This document shows, one piece after another, positions 1-4,636 of a stretch of DNA of 6,059 bases. The stretch lies in NCBI GenBank assembly GCA_028690885.1, contig JAQVAJ010000057.1:1755-7813 (forward strand), in the 5' to 3' direction. Made by a program: the position numbers and the translations under genes. Numbering within the stretch: position 1 is the stretch's first letter; every line of letters starts with the position of its first letter. This DNA comes from Clostridia bacterium (GTDB lineage Bacteria; Bacillota; Clostridia; DUPQ01). Below the pieces are notes generated by a model. That model saw nothing but the letters and a program-made list of their open reading frames with translations, ran no database searches and was not told the origin of the DNA.

Positions 1-96
1 GGCAAGATGGATTTTGGGCCATGGGAGCAGGTTTTCTATGGAGAGTTTGATGGCCTTCGACAAAAAAAGGTCCTTGTCAAAATAATAGGAGAATAG
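1..96 (+). CDS. yjbQ: YjbQ-family protein (secondary thiamine-phosphate synthase-type), C-terminal fragment
   Basis: Frame 1 is open from the window edge to TAG at 94-96 and gives the last 31 residues of a protein. The fragment holds FGPWEQVFYGEFDG followed by a basic turn and ends VLVKIIGE. This matches the end of the YjbQ/UPF0047 family as I remember it (G-W-Q-x-I-x-x-x-E-x-D-G, then a hydrophobic strand closing in x-I-G-E). Family members are small cytoplasmic trimers; some have been reported to have weak thiamine-phosphate synthase activity, and the physiological role is unsettled. The AGGAGAA ribosome binding site of the next gene (87-93) lies inside this gene's end, so the two are very probably cotranscribed. 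The N-terminal part lies outside the window. Assignment rests on about 30 residues. Confidence 0.72.
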   Translation, partial: GKMDFGPWEQVFYGEFDGLRQKKVLVKIIGE

Positions 97-98
97 TA

Positions 99-737
99 AT
101 GAGAAGAACCATAGTACTAATTTTAATAATAGCTTTATCAATCAGTATGTTAGCAGGCTGTGACAGTAAATCTACAGAAATTGTAAAACCTTTGGAAATC
201 GGAAGAGGCGAAGTTGTTGACGGTATTTATACCAATAAGGATATGGGTATCTCAATTGAGGTTCCTGAAGGTTATCATATAGCTACAGAAGAGGAACTGG
301 AAACAAGTTTTGACATAACTCATCTTTTAGAAGATGAAGATATGGTTAGTTACATAACATATCTTGCTTTCTTCTCTCTTAAACCGATAGATGATGCTGA
401 AAACAACTCTCACATAATGATATCTGTAGAAGATGCAAGCAAATACGGTTATTCTGATAAGGACACATACATAGAGTATATGGCATATGAAAAGTCATCT
501 GCATATCAATCTATTGAAGGAGCAGAAGTTACAGTATCAAATCATAAGAATGTATGGTTAAGTAACCGGAAATTCGCATATAGAAGTATTACTCTTGATA
601 TGGATGATTTGTATATGGTTTTTGATATGTACGGAGTTATAAAAAATGGGTATTTTCTGACTATTATGATCGGTGCATTTTCAAATGAGGATTTGGATTT
701 CTTAAGAGGTTATCTTGACACTTTTGTAATCGAATAG
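99..737 (+). CDS. Uncharacterised lipoprotein
   Basis: A 212-residue protein with a textbook lipoprotein signal: RR at residues 2-3, a hydrophobic stretch 5-18, and lipobox LAGC ending at Cys21. It should be lipidated at Cys21 and held on the outer face of the cytoplasmic membrane. After a short polar linker (22-44) there is one acidic globular domain of about 165 residues, starting near MGISIEVPEGY (49-59) and ending near GYFLTIMIGAFSNEDLDFL (184-202). The general look (a beta strand with VPxGY near the start, amphipathic strands, a C-terminal helix) resembles the PsbP/Mog1-like folds often found in Clostridia lipoproteins, but I do not recognise a named family. The start is set by AGGAGAA (87-93) five bases before ATG. 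It begins 2 nt after the yjbQ stop, so an operon is likely. No terminator hairpin follows it. Function unknown. Confidence 0.9.
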   Translation: MRRTIVLILIIALSISMLAGCDSKSTEIVKPLEIGRGEVVDGIYTNKDMGISIEVPEGYHIATEEELETSFDITHLLEDEDMVSYITYLAFFSLKPIDDAENNSHIMISVEDASKYGYSDKDTYIEYMAYEKSSAYQSIEGAEVTVSNHKNVWLSNRKFAYRSITLDMDDLYMVFDMYGVIKNGYFLTIMIGAFSNEDLDFLRGYLDTFVIE

Positions 738-768
738 TTACATATTTATATAAATTAATTATTTATGA

Positions 769-777
769 TGATATAAT
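769..777 (+). promoter_or_regulatory. Extended -10 promoter for the rubredoxin-DUF951 pair
   Basis: TGATATAAT is a perfect extended -10 element (TGnTATAAT). The position 17 bp upstream (749-754, TATAAA) is a poor -35, as expected for an extended -10 promoter. Transcription would start near 784 and leave a leader of about 20 nt before the rubredoxin ATG, just long enough for its ribosome binding site (AGAGGTG, 794-800). The 67-bp spacer otherwise shows only A/T-rich sequence. Confidence 0.6.
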
Positions 778-804
778 TGCATAGAAAAGAACAAGAGGTG
801 CTGT

Positions 805-966
805 ATGGATAGATACATTTGTACTGTTTGCGGATATATATATGATCCTGAAAATGGAGATGAAACAGGCTGTATTCCTGAAGGAACAGAGTTTGATGAT
901 CTGCCAATGGATTGGGTTTGTCCGGAATGCGGTGCTGAAAAAGAATTATTCGAGATTGAAGAATGA
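805..966 (+). CDS. Rubredoxin
   Basis: A 53-residue protein starting MDRYICTVCG. It has the two rubredoxin iron knuckles, C6-x-x-C9-G and C39-P-x-C42-G, with the aromatic and loop signature between them: Y11, YDPENGD at 13-19, the G-T-x-F-x-D-L-P run at 27-34, and W37. Four Cys ligate one iron, making a small cytoplasmic electron carrier, typically serving oxygen and peroxide reductases in anaerobes. Length is normal (rubredoxins are about 52-54 residues). Differences from the usual consensus: an extra Cys at position 23 (DETGCIPEG) and Met35 where an acidic residue is common; the protein is strongly acidic. Start chosen from AGAGGTG (794-800), 4 nt before ATG. Its TGA overlaps the next gene's ATG (ATGA, 963-966), implying coupled translation. 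Confidence 0.96.
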   Translation: MDRYICTVCGYIYDPENGDETGCIPEGTEFDDLPMDWVCPECGAEKELFEIEE

Positions 967-1157
967 GACCTGATGTTCAAATAAATGACATTGTTGAACT
1001 TAAAAAAAAACACCCCTGCGGATCGGTTAAATGGCGTGTTTTGCGTGTAGGCGCTGATTTCCGTTTGGAATGCCTTGGCTGTGGCCATAAAATAATGCTT
1101 GACAGGAATGTCTTTTTTAGAAAATTGAAGAATTTAATTAATTCTGAGGAGAGTTAA
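963..1157 (+). CDS. DUF951 family protein (YyzM-like)
   Basis: A 64-residue basic protein. The DUF951 signature is clear: DIVELKKKHPCGS (9-21), W24, RVGADFRLECLGCGHKIML (28-46), with Cys19, Cys37, Cys40 and His42 as likely zinc ligands. DUF951 proteins are small, widespread in Firmicutes and of unknown function; the C-G plus CxxCGH layout suggests a zinc-ribbon-like, possibly nucleic-acid-binding, fold (inference). The ATG sits inside the rubredoxin stop (ATGA) with no strong ribosome binding site, so translation probably depends on rubredoxin translation. A run of nine A (1002-1010) encodes three Lys of the conserved KKxHPCG motif. The stop TAA (1155-1157) overlaps the stop of the convergent regulator gene. 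Confidence 0.92.
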   Translation: MRPDVQINDIVELKKKHPCGSVKWRVLRVGADFRLECLGCGHKIMLDRNVFFRKLKNLINSEES

Positions 1158-1534
1158 TCATTTAATATCTGATCGATATCAACTCTATCAATTTTAGGCA
1201 CATCTTTTTTCAAATATGAATGAATCTGATTAACAATCTCAAATGTCGTATCAATCTGAGGATCATCAAAATCGTTAACCATCATCATTATGCGATCTTT
1301 ATTTGATGATGCAATATGTCTAAGAGAATCAAATAAAAGAGAATCAGTACTCACGTTTAAAGCATTTGCGATCCTAACGAGCACTAATAAGGATGGTTTA
1401 CGTTCTCCTCTTTCGACAAGCCCTATATAAGATGTTGATACCTGGCACTTTTCTGCAAGTGTTTCTTGGGACATGTTTATTTTGACTCTTTTTTCACGTA
1501 CTCTGCGACCATACTTTTTGTATAAAGAATCCAC
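1154..1534 (-). CDS. XRE-family (Cro/CI-type HTH) transcriptional regulator
   Basis: A 126-residue protein with an N-terminal HTH_XRE domain (about 8-68). The first helix of the motif is SQETLAEKC (22-30), the recognition helix is STSYIGLVERGERKPS (33-48), and the conserved hydrophobic closing segment runs to about 67 (LVRIANALNVSTDSLLF). The remaining 60 residues are acidic, helical-looking and unassigned; they may serve dimerisation. It starts with GTG (1532-1534), supported by a perfect AAGGAGGT (1540-1547) six bases upstream. A strong promoter and a palindrome over its -10 region suggest autoregulation. It is convergent with DUF951 (4-nt overlap) and divergent from the glycosyltransferase gene, its most obvious possible target. 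The target is not shown by sequence. Confidence 0.92.
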   Translation of the reverse strand: MDSLYKKYGRRVREKRVKINMSQETLAEKCQVSTSYIGLVERGERKPSLLVLVRIANALNVSTDSLLFDSLRHIASSNKDRIMMMVNDFDDPQIDTTFEIVNQIHSYLKKDVPKIDRVDIDQILND

Positions 1535-1566
1535 GTTCTACCTCCTTGAAAGATTTTTTGCTTTGA

Positions 1567-1579
1567 ATATGTACCATAT
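1567..1579. promoter_or_regulatory. Inverted repeat over the regulator's -10/start site (candidate operator)
   Basis: ATATG-TAC-CATAT, perfect 5-bp arms around a 3-bp centre. It covers the end of the regulator's -10 element and its predicted transcription start (near 1571), a usual place for a self-repressing operator of a small XRE protein. A/T-rich arms of this length can arise by chance. Confidence 0.35.
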
Positions 1580-1606
1580 ATTAGCATAATGAATAAAAAG
1601 AGTCAA
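1578..1606 (-). promoter_or_regulatory. Sigma-A promoter of the XRE regulator
   Basis: Read on the minus strand: -35 TTGACT (1601-1606), a 17-bp spacer, and -10 TAATAT (1578-1583). Both hexamers are one mismatch from consensus and the spacing is ideal. Transcription would start near 1571, giving a leader of about 36 nt ahead of GTG at 1534. This is the best -35/-10 pair in the window. Confidence 0.75.
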
Positions 1607-1631
1607 TAAAATAAAGTTAAAATAAAATAAA
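1605..1631. repeat. Short direct repeat in the divergent intergenic region
   Basis: AATAAAATAAA occurs at 1605-1615 and again at 1621-1631, an 11-bp exact direct repeat with a 16-bp period. It lies upstream of both divergent genes, next to the -35 of the regulator. It may act as an A-tract/UP-like element or be simple A/T-rich sequence. Confidence 0.4.
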
Positions 1632-1659
1632 TTATTAATATAATATGACATATTAATAA
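1632..1659. promoter_or_regulatory. Perfect 10-bp inverted repeat between divergent genes (candidate operator)
   Basis: TTATTAATAT (1632-1641) and ATATTAATAA (1650-1659) are exact reverse complements separated by 8 bp. Arm centres are 18 bp apart, nearly two helical turns, which suits a dimeric DNA-binding protein. It lies between the XRE promoter and the glycosyltransferase promoter. The arms are only A/T and no U-tract follows, so a transcription terminator is unlikely. The binding protein is unknown; the XRE regulator is the obvious candidate. Confidence 0.45.
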
Positions 1660-1697
1660 CATTTTCCTTAAAATCATGAAAATAATCACTAATTTGA

Positions 1698-1710
1698 TAC
1701 ATCATATGTA
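1698..1710. promoter_or_regulatory. Inverted repeat at the -35 region of the glycosyltransferase promoter
   Basis: TACAT-CAT-ATGTA, perfect 5-bp arms with a 3-bp centre, the same geometry as the palindrome at 1567-1579 on the other side of this region. It overlaps the weak candidate -35 at 1707-1712. A second operator is possible, but the arms differ in sequence and chance is not excluded. Confidence 0.3.
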
Positions 1711-1735
1711 AAAGTAATCGAAAAAAATGTATAAT
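1707..1735 (+). promoter_or_regulatory. Candidate promoter for the GT2-PHP operon
   Basis: A consensus -10 TATAAT at 1730-1735 has a weak -35 (TGTAAA, 1707-1712) 17 bp upstream. Transcription would begin near 1742, leaving about 20 nt before the ATG at 1763. This also argues against translation from the upstream in-frame ATG at 1727, which overlaps the promoter. Confidence 0.45.
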
Positions 1736-1762
1736 ATCTATATTAAACGAATGAGGTGCTTT

Positions 1763-2698
1763 ATGAAAAAAATGTATTCTCTTGTAATACCGCTATACAA
1801 TGAAGAAGAGGTAATACACGAATGTATTAAAAGAGTTACTAATGTTATGCATAATAATGAATTTGATTATGAGATCATATTTGTAAATGATGGAAGCAGC
1901 GATTCCACTGAAGAAATAGTTAAGCAGTATTGTGATAAAGATAAGCATCTTAAGCTTATATCGTTTTCAAGGAATTTCGGGCATCAGACAGCAATATCTG
2001 CAGGCATGGATAATGCTGAAGGTGATGCGATAATTGTAATGGATGCAGATTTACAGGATCCTCCGGAAGTTGTACTAAAACTAATAGAAAAATATGAAGA
2101 AGGTTTTGATGTAGTATATGCAATTCGATCAAAAAGAAAAGGTGAATCCTTCTTTAAAAAGATTACTGCAAAAATGTTCTATAGATTCTTGAAAAATATG
2201 TGTGAAGTAGATATTCCAGTTGATACTGGTGACTTCAGGCTTATCAGTCGTCAGGTCTGTGATGTATTAAAAGGACTTACTGAAAGAAACAGATATGTAA
2301 GAGGACTGGTATCATGGGTAGGATTTAAGCAAACTGGAATATATTATGAAAGAGAAGAAAGATATGCAGGTAAAACAAAGTATCCTCTTAAAAAAATGCT
2401 TAAACTTTCTGTTGATGGAATAACATCATTTTCCACTAAGCCTCTGAAACTGACTAAATGGATAGGTATATTTATGGCAGCAGTAGGATTTATATATGCT
2501 ATTATAGTTATAATTCAGAAACTTGTCGGTATACAGATGCAGACAGGCTGGGCTTCTACTATGGTTACAATTTTGCTCATTGGAGGTATACAGCTTATAA
2601 TGTTAGGTATTACCGGAGAATATATAGCCAGGATATTTGACGAAAGCAAAAACAGGCCTTTGTATATTATAAAAGAGAAAGTGAACATGGATGAATAA
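1763..2698 (+). CDS. GT2-family glycosyltransferase, polyprenyl-phosphate type (GtrB/CsbB-like)
   Basis: 311 residues from the chosen start. The N-terminal GT-A domain is about 4-230: IPLYNEEE (9-16), VNDGSSDST (41-49), SRNFGHQTAISAGMD (69-83), the metal-binding D94-A-D96 in VMDADLQDPPE, DTGDFRL (154-160), and ERNRYVRGLVSWVGF (174-188). Two membrane helices follow (about 233-254 and 266-288). This is the layout of enzymes such as GtrB, CsbB and YkcC that transfer a sugar from a nucleotide donor to undecaprenyl phosphate on the cytoplasmic side of the membrane; the sugar cannot be read from sequence. ATG at 1763 is preferred because GAGGTG (1753-1758) precedes it; an in-frame ATG at 1727 would add 12 residues but lies in the promoter. 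The gene overlaps the PHP gene by 8 nt. No flippase or glycan polymerase is nearby. Confidence 0.9.
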   Translation: MKKMYSLVIPLYNEEEVIHECIKRVTNVMHNNEFDYEIIFVNDGSSDSTEEIVKQYCDKDKHLKLISFSRNFGHQTAISAGMDNAEGDAIIVMDADLQDPPEVVLKLIEKYEEGFDVVYAIRSKRKGESFFKKITAKMFYRFLKNMCEVDIPVDTGDFRLISRQVCDVLKGLTERNRYVRGLVSWVGFKQTGIYYEREERYAGKTKYPLKKMLKLSVDGITSFSTKPLKLTKWIGIFMAAVGFIYAIIVIIQKLVGIQMQTGWASTMVTILLIGGIQLIMLGITGEYIARIFDESKNRPLYIIKEKVNMDE

Positions 2699-3524
2699 AT
2701 TAAGTACCATTCATCTTCATACGAATTATTCAGATGGTGTAAATAAAGCTTATGAATATATTGAAGAAGCAATCAGATTGCGATTGAAGTCAATTGGGAT
2801 TTCTGACCATTCACCGGTACCTTTTAACAGCACATGGGCGATGAAGAAAGAGGATCTTTCAAAGTATATAGCAGAGCTGGACTATTTAAAAAGAACATAT
2901 AAAAAACATATATCAGTATATGCAGGTATGGAGCTTGACTATATACAGGGGTATAATATTAAAAAGTATATAGATTTTGATAATCTGAATCTGGACTATT
3001 TTATCGGAAGCGTGCATTATATATATTCTGAAATAACAGATTCATATGGTACAGCTGATAATTCGCAGGAAGAAGTAGAGAAGCTTATATCAAATGGCTT
3101 TAATAATAATGGAGTGCTTTTTTATAAAAAGTATTATCAGACTGTGCAGGAAATGATAAAAGAGTATGATCCGATAATGATTGCTCATATTGATGTCCTA
3201 GAAAAGAGAAATAGGAATTACGAATTGTTTAATCCAGATACAGAGGAATACAAAAATCAGATTGAGAACACTTTAAACTGTATAAATAAATCATGTGTTG
3301 AAGTTAATACAGGCGCAATGGCAAAGAATATTGATGTAATGTATCCGAGTAAATATATATTGAAGCAGTGTTTTAAAAAGAAAATACCTGTATCTGTTAA
3401 TTCAGACTGTCACTTTATATCTGGTCTTCAATATGGTTATGATAAAGCTAAAGATACTCTTTTGGATATTGGGTATACTCATATATTTGAGTATGATGGA
3501 AAATTTATTAAAAAAGAACTTTAA
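2691..3524 (+). CDS. PHP-domain phosphatase, histidinol-phosphatase (HisJ-type) family
   Basis: 277 residues, near the usual length of PHP-type histidinol phosphatases. Metal-binding PHP motifs are all present: HLHTNYSDG (His8, His10, Asp15), SDHSP (Asp39, His40), GMELDY (Glu81), GSVHYI (His109), IAHIDV (His166) and NSDCH (Asp239, His241). The family's substrate-region elements P-x-x-x-x-x-W-x-M (44-51) and L-K-x-x-Y (66-70) are also recognisable. The known family reaction is dephosphorylation of L-histidinol phosphate in histidine synthesis, in the cytoplasm with a multi-metal centre. No other his gene is in view and the gene is embedded in the GT2 operon (ATG 8 nt inside the GT2 reading frame, weak ribosome binding site, coupled translation), so another phosphoester substrate is possible. 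Its TAA overlaps that of the convergent membrane protein gene. Confidence 0.88.
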   Translation: MNKLSTIHLHTNYSDGVNKAYEYIEEAIRLRLKSIGISDHSPVPFNSTWAMKKEDLSKYIAELDYLKRTYKKHISVYAGMELDYIQGYNIKKYIDFDNLNLDYFIGSVHYIYSEITDSYGTADNSQEEVEKLISNGFNNNGVLFYKKYYQTVQEMIKEYDPIMIAHIDVLEKRNRNYELFNPDTEEYKNQIENTLNCINKSCVEVNTGAMAKNIDVMYPSKYILKQCFKKKIPVSVNSDCHFISGLQYGYDKAKDTLLDIGYTHIFEYDGKFIKKEL

Positions 3525-4144
3525 AAAGTGTGTTTGAAGGGAATACTGCATAAGACAAAAGATACAATCATGCTGGTTCCTATTCCGGATAAGATGCCTA
3601 AATAAACTGCAGATTTTGAATACAGAGCAAACACTGACCATATCAGCAGTACTATTATTGATAATATAAGTAATAAAGTATATTTTGAGTGTTTATGCTT
3701 TCTTCTAAAGTTTAGTAAAAAGAATAAGCTTGAGGTCATTATAGCAGTGGGAATATTTAAAAGAGGCATTGAAAAAATATCTGAATAAAGTATATCAAAA
3801 GCAAAATATCCAGAAGTTTCAGGATAAATCATCTTTGTCGGGAAAATAATATAAATAATTGCAGATATAATAATAATTGAAGATATACAAACGATTAAAC
3901 GATAATAGCTGTTTCCTGCTGAGAAGTAGAGGTATAAGAAAATGGATAAGAAAATTAATATCCATAATATCGTTCCATAAATCATAAATGGTTTAAATGG
4001 AATAATATTGTCTATATCCGTTAAAAACCATTGATAACTTTTTGTAGGCGTCAATGTCCTTAAAATAATAAAATATGTCAACTGAAGAAGTACTGGTATT
4101 AAAAAGTATATCAATCTTCTGTTTTTTATCAGGAATGCTCTCAT
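3521..4144 (-). CDS. Multi-pass membrane protein, PAP2-superfamily-like, lacking catalytic residues
   Basis: 207 residues with about six hydrophobic helices (11-30, 54-74, 82-101, 128-146, 155-174, 180-200). The layout resembles small clostridial PAP2 phosphatases: D-x-x-I-P-F then W (45-61), a YYRL step (80-83), FPT plus five residues where the family has FPTxxxRP (101-108), then N-x-P-T-A-I (130-135) where the family has PSxH, and K177-S-A-V-Y-L-G-I-L-S-G-I188 where the family has K-Q-H-Y-x-x-D-x-x-x-G-I. In this register Arg becomes Tyr107, the first His becomes Ile135, the second His becomes Ala179 and Asp becomes Gly183. If the alignment is right, it cannot be a standard lipid phosphatase. 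The family motifs were recalled, not searched; a generic unknown membrane protein is the alternative. Start ATG (4142-4144) has GAAGGAAA (4148-4155) upstream. Confidence 0.65.
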   Translation of the reverse strand: MRAFLIKNRRLIYFLIPVLLQLTYFIILRTLTPTKSYQWFLTDIDNIIPFKPFMIYGTILWILIFLSIFLYLYFSAGNSYYRLIVCISSIIIISAIIYIIFPTKMIYPETSGYFAFDILYSDIFSMPLLNIPTAIMTSSLFFLLNFRRKHKHSKYTLLLILSIIVLLIWSVFALYSKSAVYLGILSGIGTSMIVSFVLCSIPFKHTF

Positions 4145-4179
4145 TTATTTCCTTCAGGTTTATAGTATCTATCTAAACA

Positions 4180-4208
4180 ATTATAACTATAATGATAAAA
4201 GGATACAA
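4180..4208 (-). promoter_or_regulatory. Candidate promoter of the PAP2-like membrane protein gene
   Basis: On the minus strand, -35 TTGTAT (4203-4208) is separated by 17 bp from a consensus -10 TATAAT (4180-4185). Transcription would start near 4173, about 28 nt upstream of the ATG. The -10 forms one arm of the palindrome ATTATA-AC-TATAAT (4180-4193), so a second -10 hexamer (4188-4193) points the other way. Confidence 0.45.
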
Positions 4209-4225
4209 GAAATGATATGATTTTA

Positions 4226-4234
4226 TGGTAAAAT
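4226..4234 (+). promoter_or_regulatory. Extended -10 promoter of the ArsC-like/oxidoreductase operon
   Basis: TGGTAAAAT has the form TGnTAnAAT; no good -35 lies 17 bp upstream. Transcription would start near 4241, giving a leader of about 45 nt before ATG at 4286. The same 11-mer (TATGGTAAAAT) occurs again upstream of the HyuA-like gene at 5904-5914. Confidence 0.45.
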
Positions 4235-4285
4235 ACAATATATCAATGAATAAGTTATTGAAATAATTACATAGGAAACGAAGAT

Positions 4286-4636
4286 ATGAATATTCAGATA
4301 TTTGGAAAAAGTAAGTGTTTTGATACCAAAAAAGCCGAGAGATTTTTTAAAGAAAGAAAAATATCTTTTCAATACATAGATATGGCTGAAAAGGGATTGA
4401 GCAAAGGCGAGCTGGAGAAAGTTATAAGAGCCACTGGTGGAATAGATAACCTCGTTGATGAAAAATCAAAAGATAAGGATAAGCTACTTTTATTTAAATA
4501 TGCAAAGAACGATAATAAATTTGATATTTTGCTTTTAAACCAGCAGATAATAAAAACACCTGTTGTAAGAAACGGGAATCAGGCTACAATTGGGTATGAG
4601 TTTGAAACATGGAAAAAATGGGAGGCTGAAAAATGA
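4286..4636 (+). CDS. ArsC/Spx-like thioredoxin-fold protein (arsenate reductase family)
   Basis: 116 residues, typical for the ArsC/Spx/YffB group. It opens with strand IQIFG and the active-site turn K10-C11-F12-D13-T14, then KKAERFFKERKISFQYIDM (15-33), and contains TPVVRNG (91-97) with the cis-Pro loop (Pro92) and conserved Arg95. There is one Cys in the active turn (C-F-D-T), not the CxxC of Spx, and no other Cys in the protein. Enzymes of this fold that reduce arsenate use the N-terminal Cys with glutathione/glutaredoxin or further Cys; single-Cys clostridial members are annotated as arsenate reductase family, but true substrate is unknown. No ars genes are nearby. AGGA (4273-4276) lies 9 nt upstream of ATG. 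The stop overlaps the following ATG (ATGA, 4633-4636). Confidence 0.9.
   Translation: MNIQIFGKSKCFDTKKAERFFKERKISFQYIDMAEKGLSKGELEKVIRATGGIDNLVDEKSKDKDKLLLFKYAKNDNKFDILLLNQQIIKTPVVRNGNQATIGYEFETWKKWEAEK

Noticed and set aside
738..804. Possible terminator after the lipoprotein gene
   Set aside because: No G/C-containing stem followed by a T-run is present; only A/T-rich sequence and the extended -10 element.
759..1088. 109-codon open frame on the minus strand
   Set aside because: It lies opposite the well-supported rubredoxin and DUF951 genes, has low-complexity composition (Ser/Phe/His rich) and no recognisable motif.
1661..1683. ATTTTC/GAAAAT 6-bp inverted repeat in the divergent spacer
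   Set aside because: Short, A/T-rich arms with an 11-bp loop; expected by chance in this composition.
1727..1762. Upstream in-frame ATG that would add 12 residues to the glycosyltransferase
   Set aside because: It has no ribosome binding site, overlaps the TATAAT at 1730-1735, and the added residues do not resemble the family start; ATG 1763 has GAGGTG four bases upstream.
2515..2772. 85-codon minus-strand open frame opposite the GT2/PHP junction
   Set aside because: Antisense to two clear coding regions; no motif and no ribosome binding site of note.
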